A DNA stretch of 64,000 nucleotides from Aegilops tauschii subsp. strangulata (Eukaryota > Streptophyta > Magnoliopsida > Poales > Poaceae), in contig NC_053040.3 in NCBI RefSeq assembly GCF_002575655.3, forward strand, positions 353,591,267 through 353,655,266, read 5' to 3'. This document shows positions 11,940 through 24,679 of this stretch, in pieces. The notes below the pieces were generated by a model that did not search any database, was not told the origin of the DNA, and was given only the letters and a program-made list of their open reading frames with translations. Numbering within the stretch: the stretch's first letter is position 1; each line of letters starts with the position of its first letter. A program made the position numbers and the translations under genes.

Positions 11940-12165
11940 TGTGTGCGCATGCACGTGTAGGTTGAGCACTTGAGCGTGAGAGTGTGTGTTGGTCGTGTGG
12001 TGTACTAGTGTGTGCATGCATGCGTCCGTGTGTGCGTGTGAGTGTTGCATGCGTGCGTGGCTGCGTGTGTACATGTGAGTGTTGCGTGCGTGCGTGGGTG
12101 CATGTGTTCGTGTGAGTGTTGCGTGCATGCAGTTCATGTGCATGCATGCGTGTGTGTATAATCAC
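11940..12165. repeat. TG/GC-rich minisatellite
   Basis: Purine-pyrimidine alternating DNA. The phrase GTGTGAGTGTTGC plus TGCGTGCG repeats about every 40 bp (near 12033, 12074 and 12111). Such DNA can adopt Z-form; no gene is involved. Confidence 0.6.
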
Positions 12166-12291
12166 CACACCAGCTCCTGTGTGTTAAAACAGACGGCTCA
12201 GCATACCAATACAAGGCCACCTTGTCCGCTGTGCCCGCGGTCATGACTTCGAACCACCGTCCAATATTTTTTTGTCGTTTGTTTTCATTCT

Positions 12292-12781
12292 TACTAGCAA
12301 GATGCCCGTGCGTTGCACGTAACATCAAGATGCATTTGTATGACTAGTTTATCTTGTGAGAGAAAAGGATGAACGAGGGAAGGCCTTATTTGCAAATGTG
12401 GAGAGGTGTGTGGGTACATCTTATGCAAAATTGTCATAGTTTATTTCCTATCCGTCAGATATAAATCGGACGGCCTATATTGTAGGATGGCAGGCACACC
12501 ATCATCACCAACTCTGTTTTTTATAAGAGTGTATTTTATCCCTACTCTTATAAAAAGCATAGTCGGTGATGATCGTGTGCCTGCCATCCTGCAATATAGG
12601 CCGTACGATCTATATCTGACGGATAGGAAGGAAACTATGGCAATTTTGCAAAAAGATACCCACACCCCTCTCCACACTTGCAAATAAGGCCTTCCCTTGT
12701 TCATCCTTTTCTCCCACAAGATAAACTACTCATACAAATGCATCTTAATGTTCCGTGCAACGCATGGGCATCTTGCTAGTA
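12292..12781. mobile_element. Fold-back MITE, nearly one complete 490-bp palindrome
   Basis: It starts TACTAGCAAGATGCCCGTGC and ends GCATGGGCATCTTGCTAGTA. The arms pair along almost the whole length, for example AAGGCCTTATTTGCAA with TTGCAAATAAGGCCTT and AGGATGGCAGGCACAC with GTGTGCCTGCCATCCT, and meet near 12536 at ATAAGAGT/ACTCTTAT. There is no coding capacity. A TA target duplication is possible. A half copy lies at 5221-5307. Confidence 0.85.
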
Positions 12782-15160
12782 TTTTATAAGAGTGTAGATG
12801 TAGAGTAGATACAAGCTGACAGGTGGGCCCAATGGTAGTGAGATAATGTGATGCAACACTAGAGGTGCCACGTGGAGCATTTAACTGGTCAACTAGTCGT
12901 GTCTTGAGCAAATACAGAGTTGTACGGTGAGCCCGTGACTGTATAATAACCAGAAAACATAAATGGTGACCGTAATGAGTGGATTCTGAAGTCCAATGTA
13001 CGTATCGTGCTTTCGCTTCAAATACAATGATCGTCACTGTATATATCGCGAGAGAAAGATGAAACATGCGTGAATGTGCTGGGGGCTTACTTTTAGAGGA
13101 CCTGGAGATAGTTTGTGTGCGTACGTGAAAGGGGCGTAGAGGGGGGGGTATGTGATGGAGAGAGAGATGCTCTTCGTTTCTCTTTATTATGACTAACTTT
13201 ATATATAGTATAAAAATATACAAATTCACAGTGCGGAATAAATATCATTGTGGGCACCATGCAATGCGAGCGTTCATACTCCTCCATATAACTTTGTAAT
13301 GTTGTATATATGTAGAAATTCTGAAATATTTTTTTGGCCACACTTTATTCAAAAGGAATGTTGTATGCGAAATAAACGTGAAGAGAGGGCTTTTTAGATC
13401 AATGGGCTACGTGATGTAACATGTGTGAATGTGTAGTTGATGCATTTGGCAGGGCCTAGAGAGGTATGTGTGTGTATTACGTATTCGAGAGAGGCATGGA
13501 TAGAGGGGCCGACAGGGGGGCATGGGAGAGATAGCACGAGAAATGAGAATGGTCTAAAGAGAGAGAGAGACGAATATGACGTCATGGTGTGTATATGCAA
13601 GGGTGGAGTGGATAGAGGCACCGGGAGAATATATTTTTTGTGTCTGGTGTCTGTGTTGGTATGTGTGGGTGTGAGAAGATAACGAGACGTGGGGGCAGAG
13701 GGTGTGTCACCGTGTGAGGTCCGGTGGGTCGAGGTGAGGCCCTTCGTTCGGTTCCGTCCTGCGCCACATTGGTCGGCCCGTGACGCATTTAGGGAGACCC
13801 ATGGATGACTAGTCGTACAAGACAAAGATAGCATAATTGTGAAGGACTCTATGTCCACTGACAAAGCCGGCTAGGATTTGTAACCCTAGGTTCTCAGACT
13901 AAGGTAACCCTTTTATCTCTGATATTACTATTCATCCAACCTAACTTTCAGGGGCATCCTACAGAATGCTCTACTAGAATCATACTCGTCGATTAGGAAG
14001 AGAGGTGTGAGACAATGCTTGAGAGACAGGCCTGAAGATAATGTGCGTACAGGAGACACGTAGGCAGGTCTATGTATATAGAAAGGGCCGATGGGGATTG
14101 TGCGTGTGTATGCTTGCGAGAGGAAGAGTTCTTGTGATAAAGGTTAGTGAAAACAGTCGTAAATGGTTACGAGAGGAAGGGAGGGTTATATCGAGAGCAT
14201 GTGTGCGAGAAAGACACCTCGGGAGAGAGTGTGTGAGCATGTGTGAGAGACCACCGATGGAGACTAAAACTACACGTACAAGACTATTGTACACATTGAT
14301 TAAAGATATAAATTGTATCCAAATATTAGGATGGGATCATGATATTTGCAATTCGCGTAAGGAGCAGTCATTGATCCATCAGACATCTAGATTCTATCGA
14401 ATTTGAGGATGTCTATGTTATTAATCGACACAATTGATCCAGATAGCTAGTATTTTGAACTCCAGACAATGCATTGCTTTAGCAATCGAATATAAACATG
14501 AGTATAGTTCATGTTGTGTGTGTAAAGCACATTATACATACGAAAGATACACAATGAACATTATAAATAGCTACCTATGAACTAGCATACATTTGAATTC
14601 AACTTAAGGGGTTTTAAAAAATCGAATTCAACATGAAGTCCATTCAATTATTTGAATTTGATATCATGGCATTTGTAAATCATACCTAAATTATGGGGGC
14701 ACCAATCTTTGCTCTGATTTTGTACATAATAGCATATGTAGTCGTGTACAAAATAGATTCTAATTTAGCTCCTCCATTCCAAAATAATCGTAGTTATAGG
14801 ATTTTCAAGTGTCAAAATTTCAAAAAGAAGCGGATAATTTAATGAGGTTTTCAAACATACATGGTCAAATTTAACGTTGACTATTTAGGTCAATCCTCAA
14901 AGTTCAAGAGTACTCTAAACGTGAATGCTTATGTTTCAAAATTTCAAACGAGCGCCAAAAGAGCCTCTACTCGCCCGAAACCGCGTGAGACCAATGTTTG
15001 GTAGTACAAGGAAATTACTTTTCTAATAACTCCGACCCGTGAAACCTACCGGCCCAACGTCCAAAGGTCTAAACCGGGGTAGGTTTGTAGCTTCATCTAG
15101 ATGCCACGCAACCACCTCTGAAAAACATTCATACACAATGGCCGCCTAAGCACACATGCG
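12782..15160. other. No gene; AT-rich and AG/TG-rich low-complexity DNA
   Basis: Purine-rich runs occur at 13136-13160 and 13550-13570. Diverged repeats of a phrase like GATGTAACATGYGWGAAYGTG occur at 11591 and 13412, with related text near 13060. Another Stowaway-like end is at 14768 (CTCCTCCATTCCAAAATAAT). No exon was recognised. Confidence 0.4.
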
Positions 15161-15746
15161 CGCGACCGAAATCGCTCCCGCCCACTATTTGGGACACCTA
15201 GGATTACCATCCTACCCCCAACCCGCAGTAGGTCCAAAATTTAAGAGGGGGGCAAAGTTTGTACTTTCCCTAAATTTCAAACAAGCGTGTCCCATCTTCT
15301 ATTCAGAAAAGCCAAAAACAAGCGCGTCCCAGGCCGAAACATGGTTCTCCCCCTCCCCCCCGCCCACCCGTCTGATTCCCCATTCGTACTCCGTGGGCGC
15401 AAAAACTACCTCTCCACCACCCGCGAAACCCCGGCGTCCTCCGTCCACCACCCCATTCCACCCATCAACTGCCGCCCTACTCCATCACGCCGGAGCCGAT
15501 ACCCCGACGTCGTCGTCCACCGCAACCTCAACCGGAACGCCCTCCACGGCTAGTAGTTGAAGCCGAGGCCGAGCCGTCCGTACCCGAGCCAGTTCAACCA
15601 CGCCGTCCTACGCCTCACCGTTGCCGCTCCAACTTCGCCACCCTCCACCGCACCGGAGCTGTTCCTGCTACGCCGTTCTTCGCCGCCTCGGATTTGCTTC
15701 CCCTCCGCCAACATACGGCTACGGCAACACAGTCAACAATTTGGCC
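15161..15746 (+). promoter_or_regulatory. Probable promoter and 5' leader of the second CACTA gene
   Basis: The sequence turns C-rich and CpG-rich before the start codon at 15747, much like the leader of a plant gene. No clear TATA box could be fixed. The assignment rests on position. Confidence 0.35.
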
Positions 15747-16789
15747 ATGGGTTCGTCCAAGCCTGCACCCTCCAGAACATCGGTTTCCCCGGCAAAAAGA
15801 AGAAGATCGGCGCGACATGTGGAGGCGACCACACCGGCAACCGAAAATGGTACTCCTCTTCCCTTATTCGTGCAAATCTTACGTGTCTGCTTGCACGGTA
15901 TTCATCCCACAGAAGACACTAGTTGACCGCTTCTTCTTGATACTAGATGTTCCTAGTAACTCGCGATGCACACGGTTTCTCCTCATATACTATTTCACCT
16001 TAGCTAGAGGTCCGCCCCCCCTGAATTTCAATTCCTCTTCAGTTGATTCCCAATTAATAGAAGCATTCCCCGGCGTAACAGGTGCTAGTCCGCCTATTAT
16101 GCCGGGGAAGCAGCGCCTCGGTGTTTATCTTAGGGGCGTGTGGGGCCTAGAGCTACTGGCGCCCGATCTAGAGGTCGGCCGGGATTAAAGGGATGGCCTG
16201 GGGGCGCTGCCAACCACGGCGGTGGTGTGAGGTCGAGGGGAGGGCGGGGCGGCAGAGGCAGGGGTTTGGGCCGGTGGTCGCTGGCGGTTCAAGAAAGATC
16301 GTCAACAGTGACTGGCGGGAGGTAGACGAAGGCCATCTGCCCGTTCCTTATAGATCGGACAGTTCATTAAAGAAATCGACTGGCCTATTTATTTTCAGTC
16401 GACTGTTATCTTTACATGACCACATGTGGTGGTGTGCTGGTGGAGTACGTGCATTTCCTGTGCTCATATATTACAAAATCATACGGAGTAGAATCTAATT
16501 TTGTTTGCCATGCAATGTTGTAGAGCTATCATATGTCTCCTGTCATTTATTTTTCAGCCACCTGCTATCTGCTACTTTTACAGTTCACTAGTTCTGCACA
16601 CACTTCACCCATACTCTCACTATTGTGTTTTTATGCAAGGGTATTTCAGACTCTGCTGCAATGAGAGAAGCAAAAAAGAAAAGAGAGAAGTCGCTCCAGC
16701 GTCGTACGCAGATAGGCCAGACACGTTTCAGCCTTATAATAGGTGCAGTGTCAGCAGATGGAGACGGTAAACGTAGCTCTAGAGTTGAT

Positions 16790-18460
16790 GACCTCGCTTG
16801 CAATGAACCACCATCCCAGGTGCTTGCTTTAACTTCGCGGTGTCATATGTGGTTGCATGTTCCATATGGTGTCTAGCTTGTATTCTAAAGGCCGAAGTCG
16901 GTCTTTATTAAGATAAGGAAAGATATTTTCTACATGAACCACCATCCCGTGAGCACCAGAAGACAAATAGCTAGTCAGGGCACTGGCCGAGCCAGTGACA
17001 AGCCCAGCAAAGAGAGGCATCACCTGGAAGCCAACTAAAAATCCACGATGGTGGCGAAGCAGCCCGACTCCCACCAGGCTCTCAAGTCCTAGATGATCAT
17101 GCTCACCACTCCAGCCGGATGTCTAGCTTGTATTGCTTCCAATTTGGTTAAATTGCATCTGCTTAGCTTACACATTATACCTTTGAATATGACATGCCTT
17201 TCTGTTTTTGGTACATACTAGTACATCTGTGTATTAACCATGTTCTTACATCAAACTAATGTTCTTGTGTATCCCTCATCAATCACTTATGATGAGGCAG
17301 TCAGGCAAGTGGAATACTCCTCATTTAAAGAATGCAACGTCAGCCTCCCGACATGATTCTCAAGAAACAGCAAGGCTAGATGAAGATAGTGAATGTAGCT
17401 CTGTAGTTGATTACCGCATTTCCCCTACACTAGCATCGCAGGTGCTTGCTCTAACTTGGCAGCGTGATATGTGGTTTCATGTTGCATATGGTGTCTAGAT
17501 TGTAATTCTTCCAATCTGGTGAAACTGCATGTGTTATTCTTCTTAGCTTATACATTATACCTGTTAATGTGACATGCCTTCCTGTATTTAGTACATAGTA
17601 CATTTGTCTATTAAGCATGTCCTCACATAAAACTATTGTTTTTTTGTATCCCGCATAAATCAATATGACGAGACATATATGCAGTGTGATATTAGTTGCA
17701 TCTTTGATATGATTTATAGCATGCGCTGCTTCTAATTTGTTGAAATGCCATTTATGATGGGACACTTTTAACTTGGTAGAGTCATATTGGTTGCATCTTT
17801 CACGTGGTGTCTAGCTTGCATTGCTTCTTATTTTGTGAAATGGTTTCTGCTTAGTTTACACAAACAGTTGTGAATATGCCATGCCGTCCTGTTTTTCGTA
17901 TTATTCCATCCTGGAATCATGTGTTTGCCTTACATCAAAGTAGTGATTCTCAGTATCATGCACGAATGAGTTCTGAAGAGTGAATTTTATTGCTTTTTCT
18001 TGTCGGTTTTACTTGACAATTCAAAATTAATAAAGCGGAAGGAAGTTAGCAAGGCAGCGGATGAAGGTGCTCCTTCCAAATGGAGGGCCTCTACAGATTC
18101 TACTCCTCCATCCCCCCAAGATGATTTCCAAGACAACACATGCATAGACACTCAACGTAGCTGTGTTGGTGATGAGCATGTCTCCCCTAGTGCACCATCA
18201 CAGGTGCTCCCTCTAACTTGGCACTCTTATATGTGGTTGCATGTTATGTATGATGTCTAGCTTGTATTGCTTCTAATTTTGTTGAATTTCATCTGCTTAC
18301 TTTACACATTATACTTGTGACTAAGACACGTGTTCCTGTTTCTAGAACATACAATATCTGTCTATCACACCATTTTCTTACATCAAAGTACATTTGTTCT
18401 GAAGAACTAAATTGTTATTCGTTTTTCTTGTTGGCTTGACTTAACATGGCACAGAGAAAG
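16790..18460 (+). repeat. Amplified exon-intron module in the CACTA gene
   Basis: The unit comprises an exon end coding SQ, a donor CAG|GTGCT, then ATGTGGTTGCATGTT, GGTGTCTAGCTTG, TTATACNTGTGA and CATGCCTTCCTGT in the intron. Copies follow exon 2 (16820), exon 3 (17442), exon 4 (18204) and, without a usable exon, about 17775; a weaker trace is at 17685-17760. After removing the insert at 16885 the spacing is roughly 330-430 bp. The duplicated exon borders are all phase 0, so gain of a unit kept the reading frame. Confidence 0.75.
16885..17119. mobile_element. 235-bp retroposed insert (SINE or truncated LINE) with 15-bp target duplication
   Basis: TGTCTAGCTTGTATT occurs at 16870-16884 and again at 17120-17134, directly flanking a segment with no counterpart in the other copies of the module. 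A long duplication of this kind is typical of target-primed reverse transcription. The minus strand ends AATAAAGACCGACTTCGGCC, so the insert probably lies in minus orientation. No clear poly-A tail and no sure pol III A/B boxes were seen. Confidence 0.6.
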
Positions 18461-19380
18461 AGGAATCAAGACAGAACGACAGGGAAAGGGAAGCGGAACA
18501 ATCCTGCAGATTCTGCTGGTACTGATGGTGCAATAGAAGGTCAAAGTCCAGCGGAAAATTGTACCGACAGGGTATCCCATGCTACACGAGCTGCAGAACA
18601 AGCCAAACAGAAACAAATAGCTGCCACCAAACAAGCAGAGACAACCCTAGTTGTTGCAACACCTTCCACAGTACCACCAGCTGCACGATTTACTCGTTGG
18701 TCAACTCAGCTAGCAGCACGTTCCCAAGCTCCCTTGCCACCTGACACTACTTCCGAAGCACTCTTGACACAAGATGAGTTGGCATGATCAGATGAACTTT
18801 GTGAGCTTCAACAACAAGAAGGTAGTTGCTGGAGTCAAGTTACAGTTGCATGCTTCTTTATATGTAGTCTCACAGTTTGATGTACACTAACACTTCCTAT
18901 GTTTGTTGTTGGACCAGCACCTAGGCGCAAGAGGAAACGAACATCAGGGATAATGCTCGATAGGTTAACTAAATCTAGAGGAGGAAGAATGGAGATCCGT
19001 TTTGAGGCAGGTTTAAAAAGGCCACGTGATGGTACAGAGTCAGCCAAGTTAGTATCAGAGGCAGCGGTTGCTGTTAGATGTCATGTACGTATCCTCCCAA
19101 CATGGATTCAGTACAGGAATGACAAAGACGAAACCCAGTTCAACACCTTCCTCGACCATTTATCTGTAAGTATGGTTATGTATGGAAACTAGTAATATCG
19201 CCTTGCTCTGTCCAATACTTTCTAGGTTGCTGATAATGAGACTCCCATAATTTTCAACAGAGGAGGTTCAAGTTGGATAGCCAAGATGATGCAACCAGAC
19301 AAGCTTGCACCCATGTTTTCAAGTCTGCTCTGCAACAGTATCGGTATAACTTGAGGAAAACTCACTTTGAAGGCAAGGCT

Positions 19381-19856
19381 TGATGGTGTCCTGGACTAGG
19401 GGGTACTCCTCACGTCGTCTCCGGAGTAGTTGGATTGGGCCGAGGACCCCCATGGCCGTATACTCATGGGCCAGTTCGGACAGCTGCCGCATACAAGGAA
19501 GATTCCACAAGACTTGGTGATCAAGACAAGGACTCCTCCCCACCGGCGTATTCAGCTAGGACTCTTGTTATCCTAGGCATATGGTGCATTATATAAACCG
19601 AGGCCAGGCTAGTCGATAGATATACAACAATCATACCATAGGCTAGCTTCTAGGGTTTAGCCTCTACGATCTCGTGGTAGATCAACTCTTGTAATACTCA
19701 TATCATCAAGATCAATCAAGTAGGAAGTAGGGTATTACCTCCATCGAGAGGGCCCGAACCTGGGTAAACATTGTGTCCCCCGCCTCCTGTTACCATTAGC
19801 CTTAGACGCACAGTTCGGGACCCCCTACCCGAGATCCGCCAGTTTTGACACCGACA
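19381..19856 (+). repeat. 5' LTR
   Basis: It starts TGATGGTGTCCTGGACTAGG and ends TTTTGACACCGACA. A TATA-like signal (ATTATATAAACCGAGG, near 19590) lies in plus sense. The sequence right after it (19857, TTGGTGCTTTCACTGAGAG) is the expected place of a primer-binding site, but its tRNA is not identified. Confidence 0.92.
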
Positions 19857-22800
19857 TTGGTGCTTTCACTGAGAGTTCCGCTATGTGATCGGCGAAAGGA
19901 TCAATGGCTCGACTGCAGATCAACTGCGACGTCGGTTTCTTTGTCACCGGCTCGGCTGGTCACCTTGGCTGGACCGAGAACTGCGCCCTACCTCCGATCG
20001 TCATGTTCGGAGGAGGGCCTTCGTCAACATCAACTCTGATCTCTATCAAGACCATGGAGGAATCATCCAGGGAGCCCGGGGGCTCAACGTCAACATTGCC
20101 CTTGGGCGACCGTGCTGTTTTTCTGGACAGCGAAATTGTATCCGCCGCCACCACCTCCTCAAGTGTCGTTTTAATGATTGCTTTGGTGGAATTGTGCGGA
20201 ATTGAGTCTACAACAACCCTGGAAAATTTCGTCGAGTTCTGATGGAGGAATCTATGGCAATCCATGATATATCGGAGCCCTGTCAAATCTGGACGGGAAT
20301 CTGGACGAGTTTAGGGTGTGGTGTCCAGCTCGGACATCCTTTGTAAGATCCAACCATTGATCGGCTGCAGAATTCCTATATCTACCACCCCTCAAAATTT
20401 CAGCACGATCCGACCGTCCAAACTTCGGGAACCTTCCGATTAGTGCATCACTTTTCGGATCTGTTTTCTGCGCGAGAACGAATCCGACCCGAATTCATCT
20501 TTTTTATGAACGGGATTTCACACATCCTTTTTGAAGGAAGTTTTGTATGGGGTATTGTGTTTTGTTCCCGAACACATCCCACTAACTTTAAAATATTTTG
20601 AACATGATCTTCACCATCATGCTGGTGTCAAACCAGTCCGGCAATATTGCTCCATGGCTCCCGACCTGTGCTAGACACGTCGTCACTTTGTTGAACCGAG
20701 CTCAACTTCTTTGGATTACACGGAGCGGGCACGCCGGCATCGCCGCACGGTCACTTAATCAAGCCGGCATTGACCACGTCATGAGTCACGACCTGCATCG
20801 GCAGGGCCACACTGTTTCTTTTTCAAGCCGATGTCCCTCACGCCGACCTAGTTCGACTCATCGGCTGACATCGAGGCTTCAACACCTCAGCTGGACTGGG
20901 GGCTTCGCCATCTCTTCACCAACCTACTCCGGAGACTTCGGCGCCACCAGTCAACTGGCTTCGTCACGTTAGCTGGACCGGGGGCTTTGCCTCGGCGAGC
21001 CAACCTTTACCAGCATCGCCATGCCGTCGCTTCACCGCCCATCAGGCAATGAGAATGCGGATCGAGTCCCAATTTTGGGAGTCACTTTTCTTTGGATTGC
21101 TACAACAAATAAACCAGGTGCTATTAATCCTAGTATTTTTTGCTTGTTTGGGTTTATTTTTCCCAAGGAATTATTACTCTGGTTTGTCCATCATCTGTAC
21201 ACAGGTCTATCAAATGATGGCCGCATTAACAACGGTCGCATAGTGGTTCGATCAGTTTCCGTACATAGTCCGGCGAACGCCGCATCCGGAACTCGGACCG
21301 ACCTGTGAATTCAGGCTTTGCCACACCTTTACCGCATCACGCCGACGCCCTGCATCGACATTGACTTCGGCACCAGGCCATATTCCTTTTATTACTCACT
21401 TTGCATAAATTATTTATTATGCAACATTTTTAATTTATCATTATTATTATTATTATCCCCGGTTTGCACTATTTTTTGTGCATAGGTAAATGATTCGGGT
21501 CGGGCAGTGTTGTCACCTCGGCGTACTGACATACCACGTCACCTCGGCTAGACGGGGGGCTTCGTCAACACCTCATTAACCCACGCCGGGGACTTCGGCG
21601 GCCTGCATTGGTCGCGCTATGTCACCTCTTCGGAGTGCCGAGTTCTTCGCTCGGCCACATCGGACTTGGGGGCTGAGACCTTGTCCCGCACCAAGCTCGG
21701 ACCGCGTCATCAATGCCGAACACGTTAACCAGCTAAGTCGCTTTGATGCTCAAAAACTCCCAGTTTTAAATTTTGTCCGATTCGACCAAGCATTATACCT
21801 TTTTGGCAAAAAGTGGCTTGTGAAAAAGTTCCTTGTCGAAACTTTGTTTGTGACACACAAATTCAAATACCCCATTTACTTGGGGGCTTCCTTTATGAAG
21901 CTTTTCCTCTTGCATATGATTATACTTGTACGGCTTCGTTCTTTGTTCGTGTATTACGCCACAATATGCACCATATGGACTTAAGCGATTTGCAAGCTGG
22001 GTTGCCTCGCTCCTGTGTTTACCCCTACGTTCACGATTGTTCGGCTAGGGAGTAAAGGGAGCACCTCTGCGATTGTCACAATCGGGTCATCCGAGCCGGA
22101 CCTCAGACTGGGTGAAGCCGAAAGCTAGCGCTCTTATTGTTTTCAATTATGGTCGGCACACAACGGAACTCATGAGTACAAAAAATCTATTGCACAAGTC
22201 TCATGGTAACAATGAGCACCGAAGAAAGGTATCGGTGGGGGTACTATTTTCTTCGAAGATGCTTCTTACACTTCGTCAGTAATATAGCATAAGTTCCCTG
22301 AGCGCGCTTTGTCTGTTACAGCCTTATGGCCTGATTACCTGGTTATCGGAAACACCGTCGATATTCCCGACAGGTGGAGTACATAACACTTTTCGGCCCT
22401 TGACCGAAGAGGGAGAAGCCGACGGTCGGTTAAGACGCGTATAAAGTTCGGCTGAACACAGATATGATATAAGTACTTTGGTACATACAATCATCATACA
22501 TAAAATTCTTTTACCCAAGTCACTTGGGGGCTCTTAAATTTATATGAGCCGTTTTATAATAAGTGTTCTTCTTCTTAGCCATTGCAAAGTTTTTTTTATT
22601 ATTATTTATCACTCCTTTTTTTGACACGAGTGTGTGGTCACTAGCCGGGGGGCCTAATTTCTCTCTCAAAGCCGCTAGAGTTTAGTTTGCTAAGCTGGCC
22701 TAACGAGAAGTACTCCGCCTTCGGGATAGGAGGTTGAAGCCGTAGGCTGACCCGCTTGAGGTCTTGAGATAAGATGTGTCATGTTAAAGCACGACAGAAG

Positions 22801-24679
22801 CACCTTTTTTTCTAAGACCAATTTTCGATTTGGCACCGAACACTTGATCTAGTTCGGGCGTCCAATTTTTACTGAAGTTTTCGGTTTTCCAAGCCTTTGG
22901 AACTTTTAAACTATTTGTGTGTTTCCAGCATGAGTCTCGTAGTGCGGCGCCGGACACCTTTAGGGATTCAGCAAAAACATTCTCGGACATTGCTGTATAT
23001 GCATCGGTTTTGAATTGCGTCTTTGGTCAATAGTTGGGTTGCCCGGGTCCTATGCTTGCCTCCTATGTTCCGCTTTGTTCGGCTAGGTGCACAACGGGAG
23101 AACCACTGCGATTGTGCTTCCAGCGAGCATGGTTAAGCGCCTCAGTGGAGAAAGCCGAAAACTGACTGTCACAATAAGCGTAAACTGGTCACTGATCCGA
23201 TGACTGTGTTAAATGACGGGCCGTTCATAATATTGGCCGAAGTGTTTACGGCTTGACCTCGATTGTCGCCGAACACTAACCGGAGGCTAGTAACTGGCCT
23301 TCCAACTTTAAGCTCCTATGACTAAGTGAAAGTTATAAAGCCCGCATATCTGATTTCCTCGTTTCTGCTAACACAACCGCCTCCGGGCACCGAGACGTCG
23401 GCTAAGGGTTGTTTTGTTAGTGCAGAAACACCCTGCGTAGTATCTACCAAGGGGTAGAAGCCGACGATGGGCCACTTTCAACTGATAAACGGTCGCAATG
23501 GAGTCAAAATAATGATGTAAAGTACTTGGATACATAGAATCATTACACATAATATGTGATTTTACTCTGGATATCGATCCTTAATTCGGCCACCCGTGCC
23601 CACATTAAGGCTCGGGGGCTACTGGGCTTCGTGCTCATTATTTATAAATATTAAAAGGGCACATCGATCCCCTGATCTGGTGTTGCCACCCGACCAGTGT
23701 CTCGGGGGCTACTGCATTGCCTATTCAATGCAGAAAATCCAAAGGGCTCAGTGTTCGGCTTGATCAAACTATGGGAAAGCGCGTCTTTGGACAACAATAA
23801 GTACCATCTGGACCTATCTGGCATCAAGCTAATATATCACGGCGACTTCTCACGACCCTCTCTTAGGGGCCCGTCCGCTGATCTTTATTATATACTACAC
23901 TGCGTTTCTATTCCTACTTATGCTGCCGAGCTAGGAGTTGATCCTCAGGCCGATTTCGCAAATCGACCTGAGTCTCAGGGGCTACTAGGATCAGCAGTTT
24001 TATGTTTTCCTTCAGGTGCATCTTGGGTTTTAGACCGACACACACCTTGAGGGCTACTGGATATACATATACTAGCTATATATCTCGGCAGAGAATAAAT
24101 TGCACCAATCAAAACTATTCGCAAAAAATCAGCCCGCGGTCGGGGTGGTGCACCACCTCGGAAGCAGTCCGGCATAAAGCTCGGGCACCAGTGGCTACCT
24201 CCATAGAGGGCATTTCCGGATTTGAGCTCGGCTAAACTCCTTCAACTTTTTAGAAACAAGGTGATCTATGACACCTCAGATACAGTCTGGCGTTGGAGCT
24301 CGTTCATAGTCCGGCGTTGGAGCTTGGATATAGTCCGACGTTGGAGCTCGGATACAACCCGGCGTTGGTACCCGGCTGCAAAAGATACCTCGAATACAGT
24401 CCGGCGTTGGGGCTTGGACGCAAGAGGACACTGCCGCCCGGGAACAACTTCAAACCCGAGGTGTGGCATAAAAATAACAAGGCATTGATAAAGGCCGGAA
24501 ACTTAAAGGGGCTCCTCGGATACCCGACGTGTAAACTCGTCGGATGCCCTTCGGCGATCCTCAAGATCGAAGATGAGAAGATTTGTTGAACCAGTTTTCA
24601 AGACCGACAACCGAAGATGAAGAACAGTTCGGAAGAATCGAGGAGCGTCCCCAACTTGAAGACCGGTTCAGGGGGCTAC
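19857..24679 (+). other. Interior of the non-autonomous element, with repeated polypurine-like words
   Basis: At least twelve GGGGGCT-like words, several as CTCGGGGGCTACTG, are scattered from 20896 to 24671 (for example 21553, 21890, 22525, 23611, 23701). The last, CAGGGGGCTAC at 24669-24679, is the polypurine tract just before the 3' LTR. No reliable ORF was found. Confidence 0.7.
24283..24422 (+). repeat. Tandem repeat of about 25-27 bp inside the LTR element
   Basis: The core TAGTCCGGCGTTGGAGCTYGGAT is repeated four times in succession (24288, 24309, 24333, 24357) and once more after a gap (24399). Confidence 0.7.

Noticed and set aside
11940..12165. Telomere-like or centromere satellite
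   Set aside because: There is no TTTAGGG run and no long satellite monomer.
11796..12168. His/Thr-rich open frames on the minus strand
   Set aside because: They are translations of the TG/GC minisatellite.
19857..24679. Short ORFs as possible gag/pol of the LTR element
   Set aside because: None carries a zinc knuckle, protease, RT or integrase motif, and all are shorter than about 125 codons.
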